NCBI GenBank assembly: GCA_002420005.1
Contig: DIHE01000074.1
Coordinates: 1 to 52,063, forward strand
From: Holophagales bacterium UBA5704
GTDB lineage: Bacteria > Acidobacteriota > Thermoanaerobaculia > Multivoradales > UBA5704
Direction of reading: 5' to 3'
DNA length: 52,063 nucleotides
Shown: one piece after another, positions 45,460 through 52,063 of the stretch
How positions within the stretch are numbered: the first letter of the stretch is position 1
Layout: the number at the start of each line of letters is the position of its first letter
Notes under the pieces: generated by a model
The model's database searches: none
What the model was told of the DNA's origin: nothing
The model's input: only the letters and a program-made list of their open reading frames with translations
Made by a program: the position numbers and the translations under genes

Positions 45460-46410
45460 TCATTCCTCGTCGAGATGGATGCGGGCATTCAGGCGGGTCG
45501 ATCCGTTCACGTCTGCGCGCAGGCTCGCGGCGCCCTCCAGGCTGGCCTGGCCGCCCGGCAGGAAACCGGCCTCGCGGTCGGTCCCCAGCCGGCTCGACGC
45601 CGGCCGCGCCTGCAGACGGTCGAGGTGCAGACGGTCGAAGCGGCGGGCCGGGGCGGGCCGGCGCAGCCCGCGAAACGCACCTTCCGAGGCGGTCGCCCGC
45701 GCCGAGACGACGGAACCGGCCTCGAAGCCGGCCGAGACGCCGATTTCGATCCCGCCGGACGCGAAGGCCACCGGCGGCGCGAGATCCACCGAGACGTCGA
45801 CGACCAGCGAGGCCCCCGCCGAGAAGCGCAGGCTCTCCTCGCCGTTCGCCAGCGCGATGCCGCGCGCCGCCCCCGGGTCCCCGCCCTCGGCCCCCACCCC
45901 CGCCGGGCCGCCCTCGGCCGGCACCTCCACCGCGTCGGGCGACAGCTTGCCCGAGGTCTTCGCCTTGCGGCTGTGGTCCGTCGGCTCGAACACCTTGTCC
46001 TGCCGGGACAGGGTGAGATTGACCGCGGCGCGCAGCGGCACGCCGTTGGCCGCGAAGAAGTCGATCGTCTCCTTGTACGACTCGACGATGCCCTGGAACT
46101 TGTAGACGCCCCACTCGAAGGAGACCACCGGCGGGACCTTGTTCTCCGGCTCCATCAGCTTCGCCACCTTCTCGGTGTGCACGCGCACGTCCTCGCCGGT
46201 GGGGGTGGTGTCGAACACCAGGTCGAACGTCAGCTTGCCCGTGCTCTGGGTGACGTACTGCTTCTTGCTGCTGCCGCTCCCCTTGTTCTCCACGGTGTTG
46301 GCGACCGTGTACTGGAGGGAGACCGGGTTGAAGTGGACGACGATCGTCGTCGCCTTGCCGGTCTTGCGGACGAGCTGCGCCCGCTCGATGCCGTCGGCCG
46401 TGACGGTCAT
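45460..46410 (-). CDS. CIS tube/LysM-type adaptor protein (Afp7-like)
   Basis: This 316-residue protein starts at ATG 46410 in an ATGA overlap with tube 2. It contains IVVHFNPVSLQYTVANTVEN, LTFDLVFDTTPTGEDVRVHT and VSFEWGVYKFQGIVESYKET, then LRAAVNLTLSRQDKVFEP, typical of the CIS tube protein family that caps the tube at the baseplate. Usually a LysM domain follows; here residues of about 170-316 are Ala/Gly-rich and degenerate (GGIEIGVSAGFEAGSVVSAR), with no LysM motif visible. It may therefore be a divergent adaptor. Confidence 0.85.
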   Translation of the reverse strand: MTVTADGIERAQLVRKTGKATTIVVHFNPVSLQYTVANTVENKGSGSSKKQYVTQSTGKLTFDLVFDTTPTGEDVRVHTEKVAKLMEPENKVPPVVSFEWGVYKFQGIVESYKETIDFFAANGVPLRAAVNLTLSRQDKVFEPTDHSRKAKTSGKLSPDAVEVPAEGGPAGVGAEGGDPGAARGIALANGEESLRFSAGASLVVDVSVDLAPPVAFASGGIEIGVSAGFEAGSVVSARATASEGAFRGLRRPAPARRFDRLHLDRLQARPASSRLGTDREAGFLPGGQASLEGAASLRADVNGSTRLNARIHLDEE

Positions 46411-46895
46411 GATTTCACCCCCACCTGGGAGAGCCCTTCGTGCGCCAGATGAAGCTCTTCGACCCCCACCTCGGTGCCGCGGGCATTCAGGTCCGCCGCC
46501 TTGAACTTGATCGGCAGCGCCCGCCGCAGCTTCCACACCAGCACCGGCTTGCCGGCGTTGTCGGAGACCGTGAGCGTGACCGACAACCGGTGGCTGTAGG
46601 CGCCGCCGGAGACCAGCGAAAACCATTTCCACAGATGCCGCGTCGAGGTCATCCCGCGCTTCAGCACCAGGGTGGCGTGGGTCACCGGCCCCGCCCGCTG
46701 GATGACGCCGTGGTTGCGTCCACCCTCCTTGATCACCTTGGGCTCCATGGTGGCCTCCAGGCCGGTGCACTCGGAGAAGGCGCCGCTGCAGAGCGTCACC
46801 GGCTTGCCCTCCGCCCCGGTGGCCAGCGAGTCGTCCAGGAAGTCCACGTGAAAGCGGAAGACGTGGAGCGGCGTCAGATCGTTGTCGCCGCTCAT
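46407..46895 (-). CDS. CIS tail-tube protein 2 (gp19-like)
   Basis: This 162-residue protein begins at ATG 46895 (MSGDNDLTPLHVFRFHVDFL) in an ATGA overlap with sheath 2, preceded by GGAGGTGG. It has FSECTGLEATMEPKVIKEGG, ATLVLKRGMTSTRHLWKWF and the C-terminal GTEVGVEELHLAHEGL, matching the gp19/Hcp-like tube fold. It is a paralogue of the tube gene at 48381-48842. The long open frame to 48071 is a shadow of sheath 2. Confidence 0.9.
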   Translation of the reverse strand: MSGDNDLTPLHVFRFHVDFLDDSLATGAEGKPVTLCSGAFSECTGLEATMEPKVIKEGGRNHGVIQRAGPVTHATLVLKRGMTSTRHLWKWFSLVSGGAYSHRLSVTLTVSDNAGKPVLVWKLRRALPIKFKAADLNARGTEVGVEELHLAHEGLSQVGVKS

Positions 46896-48367
46896 GCCGC
46901 CACCTCCGGGCTGTCCGGGACCGCCGAGACCTGGCCGCCTTCGGCGAGCGCCAGGACCACGGTGATCGATTCGACCGGCGCCGCCGCCTCGAAGCGGACG
47001 TGGGCGAGGACGCGCCCCTGGTCGATGTCCTGCTGGCTCATCGTGCTCGCGTCGCAGCGGACGTCGAAGGCCTCCGCCGGAGTGGCGCCGCGCAGCGCGC
47101 CGACGTCCCACAGGGCGCGCAGCAGGGTGGACGTGCGGTCCTGGATGCGGCGCCACAGCGCCTCGCCGGCCGGCTCGAACGTCGAGTCCTCGCCGAGGCG
47201 GCGCGCCGCGCGCACCAGCCAGGAGACCAGCCGGCTCACCCCCGCCGGGCGGTGGCTCGCGTCCGCCGCGGTGGTCACGTCGGAGAGCAGCCGCAGCCCC
47301 GCGGGCGTGGGGCCGAAGAGGGAGACCCGGTCGAGCAAGGCGAGCCCGTCCGCGCCCGGCCGCTCCGTCTGGTCGCGCCGCAGCTCCGGCACGAACGCGC
47401 GGACCCCGGCCAGGTCGAGACCGGCGGCGCTGCGCCAGGTGCCACGCAGCAGCGCATTCCGGGCCAGCACACCGGCCAGCACGCCGTCCGGCCCCTCCAG
47501 CTCCTCCGGCAGGTCCCGCGCCGCCACGGTGCGCACCCAGGGAAAGGCGAGCTGCACGAAGGCGCTCGCAAAGCCCGCCTCGGCGGTGAGGAAACCGAGC
47601 AGATCGGCGGCCTCGCGGTCGCCCTCGCGCGGCATCGGCACCGCCGCCACCAGATGCACCTCGCGCAGCCGTTCGGCGAGCAGCCGGCCGACCGTGCGCA
47701 CCACCTCCGCCCAGGCCCGATATCCGTCCACCCCGCAGCGCGGAGCTTCGAGACGCCGCGCCCAGCCGTCCGTGGCCGGTGCCGGCTCCGGGTCCGAGGC
47801 CTCGACGAACTGCTCCGGCGGCTCGACACGGTCGATCGCGACCGGGGGCGGAGGCGCCGGGTCCCGCAGCAGATCCGGCAGATCGGGAAGACAGAGGAAC
47901 GAGACGTCCGGCAGGCCGAAGAGATGACCCACCCCGCGCCAGGTGGTCCGGTCGCCCGGGCTCACCCGCACCCGCCCGCCGAGGCGCGGCACGATCCGCT
48001 CCAGGCGCTCCAGCCGCTTCCCCGCCTCCGCACCGTACGGCAAGGGATCGTCCACCCGCACCACGTAGCACTTGCGGCCTCCCTGGGCGAAGAACGAGCG
48101 CACGGCGGCCCCGAGATACGTGGCGCCGGTGAAGGCCTCGGTGAACGCCTCCCAGGAGTCGATCGGCACCGGCACGTCGAGCAGCGCCTCCACCGGCGGG
48201 CGCTCGGTGGGAGAAGCGAGCCAGCCGCGCTCGATCAGCCAGCCCCGGACCGGTGCCGGGATCGGGCCGGGCCGCCGGCCGGCGAGGCCCACGAAACAGG
48301 CCACGTCGGCCCGCTGCGGGTCACTCGCCTGCGCCGGCGCCTGGCGCTCGAAGTGGATGCGTGCCAT
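46892..48367 (-). CDS. CIS sheath-like protein 2
   Basis: This 491-residue protein starts at ATG 48367 with GGGAGACG upstream. It begins with MARIHFERQAPAQASDPQRA, then CFVGLAGRRPGP and AFTGATYLGAAVRSFFAQGG and KCYVVRVDDP, as in sheath N-terminal domains. The C-terminus has AFDVRCDASTMSQQDIDQGR and the strand VESITVVLALAEGG, directly comparable with AYFVRCDRSTMTQNDLDNGR in sheath 1. It therefore keeps the domain that connects neighbouring sheath subunits, but lacks the sheath 1 insertion. In Afp-type CIS several sheath genes coexist, with the odd ones nearest the baseplate. Confidence 0.87.
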   Translation of the reverse strand: MARIHFERQAPAQASDPQRADVACFVGLAGRRPGPIPAPVRGWLIERGWLASPTERPPVEALLDVPVPIDSWEAFTEAFTGATYLGAAVRSFFAQGGRKCYVVRVDDPLPYGAEAGKRLERLERIVPRLGGRVRVSPGDRTTWRGVGHLFGLPDVSFLCLPDLPDLLRDPAPPPPVAIDRVEPPEQFVEASDPEPAPATDGWARRLEAPRCGVDGYRAWAEVVRTVGRLLAERLREVHLVAAVPMPREGDREAADLLGFLTAEAGFASAFVQLAFPWVRTVAARDLPEELEGPDGVLAGVLARNALLRGTWRSAAGLDLAGVRAFVPELRRDQTERPGADGLALLDRVSLFGPTPAGLRLLSDVTTAADASHRPAGVSRLVSWLVRAARRLGEDSTFEPAGEALWRRIQDRTSTLLRALWDVGALRGATPAEAFDVRCDASTMSQQDIDQGRVLAHVRFEAAAPVESITVVLALAEGGQVSAVPDSPEVAA

Positions 48368-48380
48368 CGCCCGTCTCCCC

Positions 48381-48842
48381 TCAGCCGAGGAACTTGAGCT
48401 CCAGCGCTTCGGCGGAGAGGACCAGCTCCTCCATCGCCACGTCGCCGCCGCCCTTGGCCGCCAGCGTCGGTCCCGTGTACTTCATCGGGATGACACCGCG
48501 CAGCGTCCACGACTGCACGTCCTTGCCCGCTTCGTCGCGCAGAGTGATCACCACGTCGCGCTGCTTGCTGCGCCCGAAGCGGCGGACGTCGCTGATCCAG
48601 GTCCACAGGTCCGCCGAGTTGACGATCCCCCGCTTCAGGGTGACGTCGGAGACCTTGTGGACGCCGGGAACCTTGCGGACGTGGTTCTCCGGCTCGTTGC
48701 CGTTGCGGTACTCCGCCACCGTGATCTCGGTGCCGAGACCCGAGGCGTCGGAGAAGCCGCCGAGGGGCTCCTGCGCCCCCACCGGCCCGTTCAGGTTGAC
48801 GAGAAAGTTGAAGGCTCCGTATGGCGTCGTGCGCTCAGGCAT
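48381..48842 (-). CDS. CIS tail-tube protein 1 (gp19-like)
   Basis: This 153-residue protein starts at ATG 48842 after AAAGGAAAC. It has MPERTTPYGAFNFLVNLNGP, FSDASGLGTEITVAEYRNGN, VSDVTLKRGIVNSADLWTWI and the end VAMEELVLSAEALELKFLG. This is the typical CIS/phage tube subunit that stacks as hexameric rings inside the sheath. It follows sheath 1 directly (18-base gap). Confidence 0.93.
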   Translation of the reverse strand: MPERTTPYGAFNFLVNLNGPVGAQEPLGGFSDASGLGTEITVAEYRNGNEPENHVRKVPGVHKVSDVTLKRGIVNSADLWTWISDVRRFGRSKQRDVVITLRDEAGKDVQSWTLRGVIPMKYTGPTLAAKGGGDVAMEELVLSAEALELKFLG

Positions 48843-48860
48843 GATCCCTGTTTCCTTTCC

Positions 48861-51242
48861 TCAGCTCCGCGCGTCGGCGGTCTTCTGACCGATGCGGAAG
48901 ATCACGAATTCGGCCGGTTTGAGGACCGCGACGCCGATCAGGCAGATCAGGCGGCCGTTGTCCAGGTCGTTCTGGGTCATCGTGCTGCGGTCGCAGCGGA
49001 CGAAATACGCCTCCGCCGGGCTGCCGCCGAGCAGGTTGCCCGAGCGCCACTCGTTGTAGAGGAAGCTCTCGATGGTCTCCCGCACGTTGGCCCACAGCCG
49101 CTCGCCGTTGTTCTCGAACACCGACCACTGCGTGCCGCGGTCGATCGAGTGCTCCAGGAACAGGAAGTAGCGGCGGACGTTGACGTACTTCCACTCGGGA
49201 TCCGAGCTCGCCGTGCGCGCGCCCCAGACGCGGTGGCCGCGCCCCGGGAAGAAGCGCAGGCAGTTGACGCCCGCCGGATTGAGCACCTCCTGCTCGGCGA
49301 AGTTGACGTCCGTCTCGAAGCGCAACGCGCCGCGGACGATCTCGTTGGCCGGCGCCTTGGCCACCGAGCGCTCGACGTCGTTCCGGGCATAGATGCCGCA
49401 GACGAAGCCCGAAGGCGGCAGGGTGATCTCGCGCGGGATCGTGTCGTCCCCCGGCCGGGCCAGCGGGTTGTCGGTCACCACCCAGGGGTAGTAGAGGGCG
49501 GCGCGCGTCGAGTCGATCTTGCTGCGCACGTCGATCGCCTGCCCGGTCGTCTGATCGCGCGGCGTGTCGAGCACCGCGACGCGGTAGGCGCGGCGGCGCT
49601 CCACGTGCTGGATCAGCTCGCCCTGGATCGCCGCGTAGTCGGCGTACGCCGAATGCCCGGGAGCGGCGACGATCGACACGTTCTCGATGCGGCCCAGGGC
49701 GTCGAGCGGCGCTTCATAGCTCGACCCCAGGGGCTCGCCACCGTCGTCGCCGTTCGTCAAGGTGAACACCACCTCGCCCGCCCCCGCGGCCGGGGTGAGG
49801 AGCTGCAGCAACCGCAGCGGCGTGACGTCCACCCCGAGCTCCAGGGCGAACGGGTTCTGCAGCGCATCGATGCGCCGGCCGGGGTTGGCGCCCAGCACGA
49901 CGCCCACGTACCGCGGATGGCCGGGGGCGAGGCCGAGGTCCTCGTAGAACTTCTGGTCGCCGTCGGCGTCCACGGTCACCACGTTCACGCCGACGAAACG
50001 GGCCGGCTGGCCGGGCTGGCCGGGCGAGGCCGTGGGCGCCAGCGCCGAGACGTCGAGATCCGGCACACCGCTCCCCTTCCAGACGCCGCCGGTCTTCACA
50101 TACGTGACGCCGGTCACCTGGTCGCTCCCCTTGTGGATCGCCGTGTCGAGCCCCAGCTCCCCGTGCGCCGAGCCGGCCACCGCCTCGACCGTCAGGCTCG
50201 CCGCCGCGCCGGTCGCCGTGGTCGCGACGAGCAGGTCGCCGTCCGCCGAGGCGGTGGCGACGAAGTCACCGAGGAACGTCTTCTGGAGCACCTTGTGGAC
50301 GTCCGCCACGGTCACCTGGAACAGATCCCCCACCGTGTTCTGCGCATCCTCCAGGTTCACCACCTCCTGGTTTGCGGTGACCCCGAACGCCGGATTGTCC
50401 GCCAGCACTTTGACCGACGAGGCGTAGCCGCGCACCTCGCTGCCCAGCACCAGCTTGTTGCCTTGCAGGCGGGCATAGCCGCCCACCAGGGCCTGATCGA
50501 TCAAGGCCACCAGCGTGGCCCGCGCCGTCGAGGCCGCCGGCAGGGAGATCACCTGCGGACCGCGCCCGAGATCGACTTTCAATTGATTGTCCGTGCCGAG
50601 GACGACGTTGGCGGCGAGATCCACCGTCCCGGTCAGCTCGGCGGACTGGCCGCGGAAGAGCGCCTCTTCGGGACGGCCGACGAACTTCAGCTTGGTGTCG
50701 TTCTGCAACGAGAACGGCGCCTTGCCGCCCTGTGCCCGCGCCGGGCCGGCGGCGAGCACGTCGATGCGCAGGAGGGTCCCCTCGGGAGCCCCCTTCATGC
50801 CGCGCACCGTGGCCGGGGACTCGACGAGCCGCGCGATGGCCCGCCCGTTCCCGGCCCCGCCGGGGTGGCGGGCGACGAAGCGGATCTTGTTCGACTCGGC
50901 GGGGCCGTCGCCGGTCCAGGCCGACGCCGCGGTGCCCTGCCCGGGTGCGGCCGGCGCATAGACGCGGGCCACGTAGAGCCGCGCACCGCCGTTGTCGAAA
51001 TAGGCGCGCACGGCGTGGGCCAGATAGTTCGGGACGCGGGTCCCCCCGAGCTCCAGGTCGGCGAAGCCGCCGTAGATCCGCTCGAAGTCGCCGAAGCTGG
51101 TGATCAGCTCGGGAGTCCCGTCGAGCGGACCCTTGCGGGTGAGGCCGGTGAAGCCGGTGGTGCTGGTGCTCACCCCCTCGATGGACTTCGCCCGGAAGCT
51201 GGTTTCTTCTACATAGACGCCTGGAGCCAGGTATTCAGGCAC
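48861..51242 (-). CDS. CIS contractile sheath protein 1 (793 aa, enlarged)
   Basis: The start is GTG 51242 (VPEYLAPGVYVEETSFRAKS), because AAGGAG sits 10 bases upstream; the longer frame from 51260 places that site inside the coding sequence. The N-terminus (PGVYVEE, STTGFTGLTRKGPLDGTPEL, LAHAVRAYFDNGGARLYVAR) and C-terminus (RRYFLFLEHSIDRGTQWSVF, AEAYFVRCDRSTMTQNDLDN, LICLIGVAVLKPAEFVIFRI) match contractile sheaths. It is about 300 residues longer than common CIS sheaths (about 480). The extra sequence lies between about residues 120 and 450 and is Ala/Val/Gly-rich (AELTGTVDLAANVVLGTDNQ), probably surface-exposed domains. Confidence 0.93.
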   Translation of the reverse strand: MPEYLAPGVYVEETSFRAKSIEGVSTSTTGFTGLTRKGPLDGTPELITSFGDFERIYGGFADLELGGTRVPNYLAHAVRAYFDNGGARLYVARVYAPAAPGQGTAASAWTGDGPAESNKIRFVARHPGGAGNGRAIARLVESPATVRGMKGAPEGTLLRIDVLAAGPARAQGGKAPFSLQNDTKLKFVGRPEEALFRGQSAELTGTVDLAANVVLGTDNQLKVDLGRGPQVISLPAASTARATLVALIDQALVGGYARLQGNKLVLGSEVRGYASSVKVLADNPAFGVTANQEVVNLEDAQNTVGDLFQVTVADVHKVLQKTFLGDFVATASADGDLLVATTATGAAASLTVEAVAGSAHGELGLDTAIHKGSDQVTGVTYVKTGGVWKGSGVPDLDVSALAPTASPGQPGQPARFVGVNVVTVDADGDQKFYEDLGLAPGHPRYVGVVLGANPGRRIDALQNPFALELGVDVTPLRLLQLLTPAAGAGEVVFTLTNGDDGGEPLGSSYEAPLDALGRIENVSIVAAPGHSAYADYAAIQGELIQHVERRRAYRVAVLDTPRDQTTGQAIDVRSKIDSTRAALYYPWVVTDNPLARPGDDTIPREITLPPSGFVCGIYARNDVERSVAKAPANEIVRGALRFETDVNFAEQEVLNPAGVNCLRFFPGRGHRVWGARTASSDPEWKYVNVRRYFLFLEHSIDRGTQWSVFENNGERLWANVRETIESFLYNEWRSGNLLGGSPAEAYFVRCDRSTMTQNDLDNGRLICLIGVAVLKPAEFVIFRIGQKTADARS

Positions 51243-51276
51243 GATCGCTGCTCCTTTCACAGTGGGCGCAGTGCGC

Positions 51277-52056
51277 TCAGGGCACCGCCAGGGTCAAAAT
51301 CTGTTTCTCCGTCCGGCCGGATGCGAGCTTGAGGTCCGCCTGCGCCGAGGGCAGGCCGAGCCGCAAAAGCTCCATCCGGTCGGGGTCCGGTGCCCGCCCG
51401 GAGGCGGGATCGAACGCCGGATCGAAAAACGCTTCGAGAGTCACCGGCAGCTCGTTGACCAGCACCGGCTCGTCGGGGGCACCATCGCCCCAGGTGGTCA
51501 CCGGCACCCCCGCCACCGCCACCAAGGCCTCCCCGCGCACGGCGTCGCGCCACTCGCAGAGCGCCCGCGCCAGGACCTCGCCGTCCGCCTTGCGGAGCAC
51601 CCGGAGCAGCGCGCCCGCGAGCGGCTCGCCGGTGCCGGCGCGCACCACCGTGGCGCGGACCACCGCCCAGCCCGGCGCCACCGAAGCCGCCGGCGCCGGA
51701 TAGAGCAGCGCATCGACCGGGCGGAACAGGGAATCCTCCATCTCCGCATGGTCCGGGTCGGGATCGCGCGGCAATTGCAGGGCGAGGGCGCGCGGGAGAT
51801 AGCGGCCGCCGGGATCGCTCACCGCAAGCTCCACCCGCAGCCCGCCGAGAGCCGGATGCGGGGGCGGCGCGAGGAACGCCTCCGTGTGCGTCGCGAGACC
51901 CGGCGCCTCCTGGAGCACGTAGAGCCCCTGGAGATTGCGCACCAGGCGCACCCCGTCGCCCGCCACGGAGAGAGGCGACCGCACCGGCAGGCGCGTCGTG
52001 GCATCGAGAAAGCGCACCGCGCCGAGCACCCGCCGCTCCACCCGTTCGAGCCTCAT
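51277..52056 (-). CDS. CIS-operon protein with carboxypeptidase-like beta domain (259 aa)
   Basis: ATG 52056 gives MRLERVERRVLGAVRFLDAT; the ORF is complete but lies at the window edge, so its upstream context is unknown. It contains strand-rich sequence (RFLDATTRLPVRSPLSV, GWAVVRATVVRAGTGEPLAG, ALLRVLRKADGEVLARALCE), the latter like a carboxypeptidase-regulatory or transthyretin-type fold. It precedes the sheath by 34 bases and is probably the first visible gene of the CIS operon. Function unknown; no cap (DUF4255) signature was noticed. Confidence 0.7.
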   Translation of the reverse strand: MRLERVERRVLGAVRFLDATTRLPVRSPLSVAGDGVRLVRNLQGLYVLQEAPGLATHTEAFLAPPPHPALGGLRVELAVSDPGGRYLPRALALQLPRDPDPDHAEMEDSLFRPVDALLYPAPAASVAPGWAVVRATVVRAGTGEPLAGALLRVLRKADGEVLARALCEWRDAVRGEALVAVAGVPVTTWGDGAPDEPVLVNELPVTLEAFFDPAFDPASGRAPDPDRMELLRLGLPSAQADLKLASGRTEKQILTLAVP

Positions 52057-52063
52057 GGCCGGG

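Noticed and set aside
30141..52063. Prophage
   Set aside because: Only contractile tail-type genes are present; no capsid, portal, terminase, integrase or lysis gene was seen in the window, which fits a CIS instead.

Overview
The window is very GC-rich DNA with densely packed genes, many 1-8 base start/stop overlaps and several lineage-specific secreted or regulatory paralogues. An M36 metalloprotease with a C-terminal IPTL-CTERM-like sorting tail, a paired family of HTH plus TPR-like proteins, and a split-spike contractile injection system together suggest a free-living Acidobacteriota-like bacterium (Thermoanaerobaculia or a relative). This is inference from gene content; no rRNA or tRNA gene was seen.

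Layout. 1-6.7 kb: a partial XRE-type regulator, two paralogous HTH/TPR-like proteins (620-2137 and 2673-4124) flanking a small secreted Cys-repeat protein, then leftward genes for secreted proteins (a calcium-binding-loop protein and two paralogues ending in GGCQ). 6.7-11.7 kb: a 20-bp tandem-repeat array upstream of a large secreted M36 (fungalysin-type) protease with P-domain, two DUF11 repeats and a sorting tail. 11.8-15.7 kb: a tightly overlapped restriction-modification operon with two SPPY-type DNA methyltransferases and a phospholipase D-fold endonuclease resembling BfiI/NgoFVII. 15.9-17.5 kb: comM/yifB, followed by a second degenerate 20-bp repeat array. 17.7-23.3 kb: a DoxX-like membrane protein and two tandem lantibiotic-dehydratase-like proteins that lack the usual C-terminal elimination domain, so they may be peptide aminoacyl-tRNA ligase-like enzymes. 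23.4-30.0 kb: housekeeping genes (DinB-like protein, dtd, ssb, a membrane diguanylate cyclase, nagZ, mutS).

30.1-52.1 kb is one leftward operon of about 17 genes encoding a phage-tail-like contractile injection system (CIS/eCIS). In transcription order: a beta-rich accessory protein, large sheath, tube, second sheath, second tube, CIS tube/LysM-type adaptor, a 59-residue protein, gpD-like hub, gp5-like spike, a protein with a hydrophobic C-terminus, gp25, baseplate J, tail protein I, three consecutive unknown proteins sharing an N-terminal module, and a terminal unknown protein. The cap, AAA+ ATPase, tape measure and PAAR tip are not in the window; some may lie beyond its right edge. The operon ends at a long REPIN-like palindrome just upstream of mutS; the last gene has no stop before the palindrome and reads through it into mutS.

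The items most worth follow-up are the CIS operon with its three-gene shared module and hydrophobic-tail component, the paired truncated LanB proteins, the BfiI-like restriction operon, and the two related 20-bp repeat arrays.
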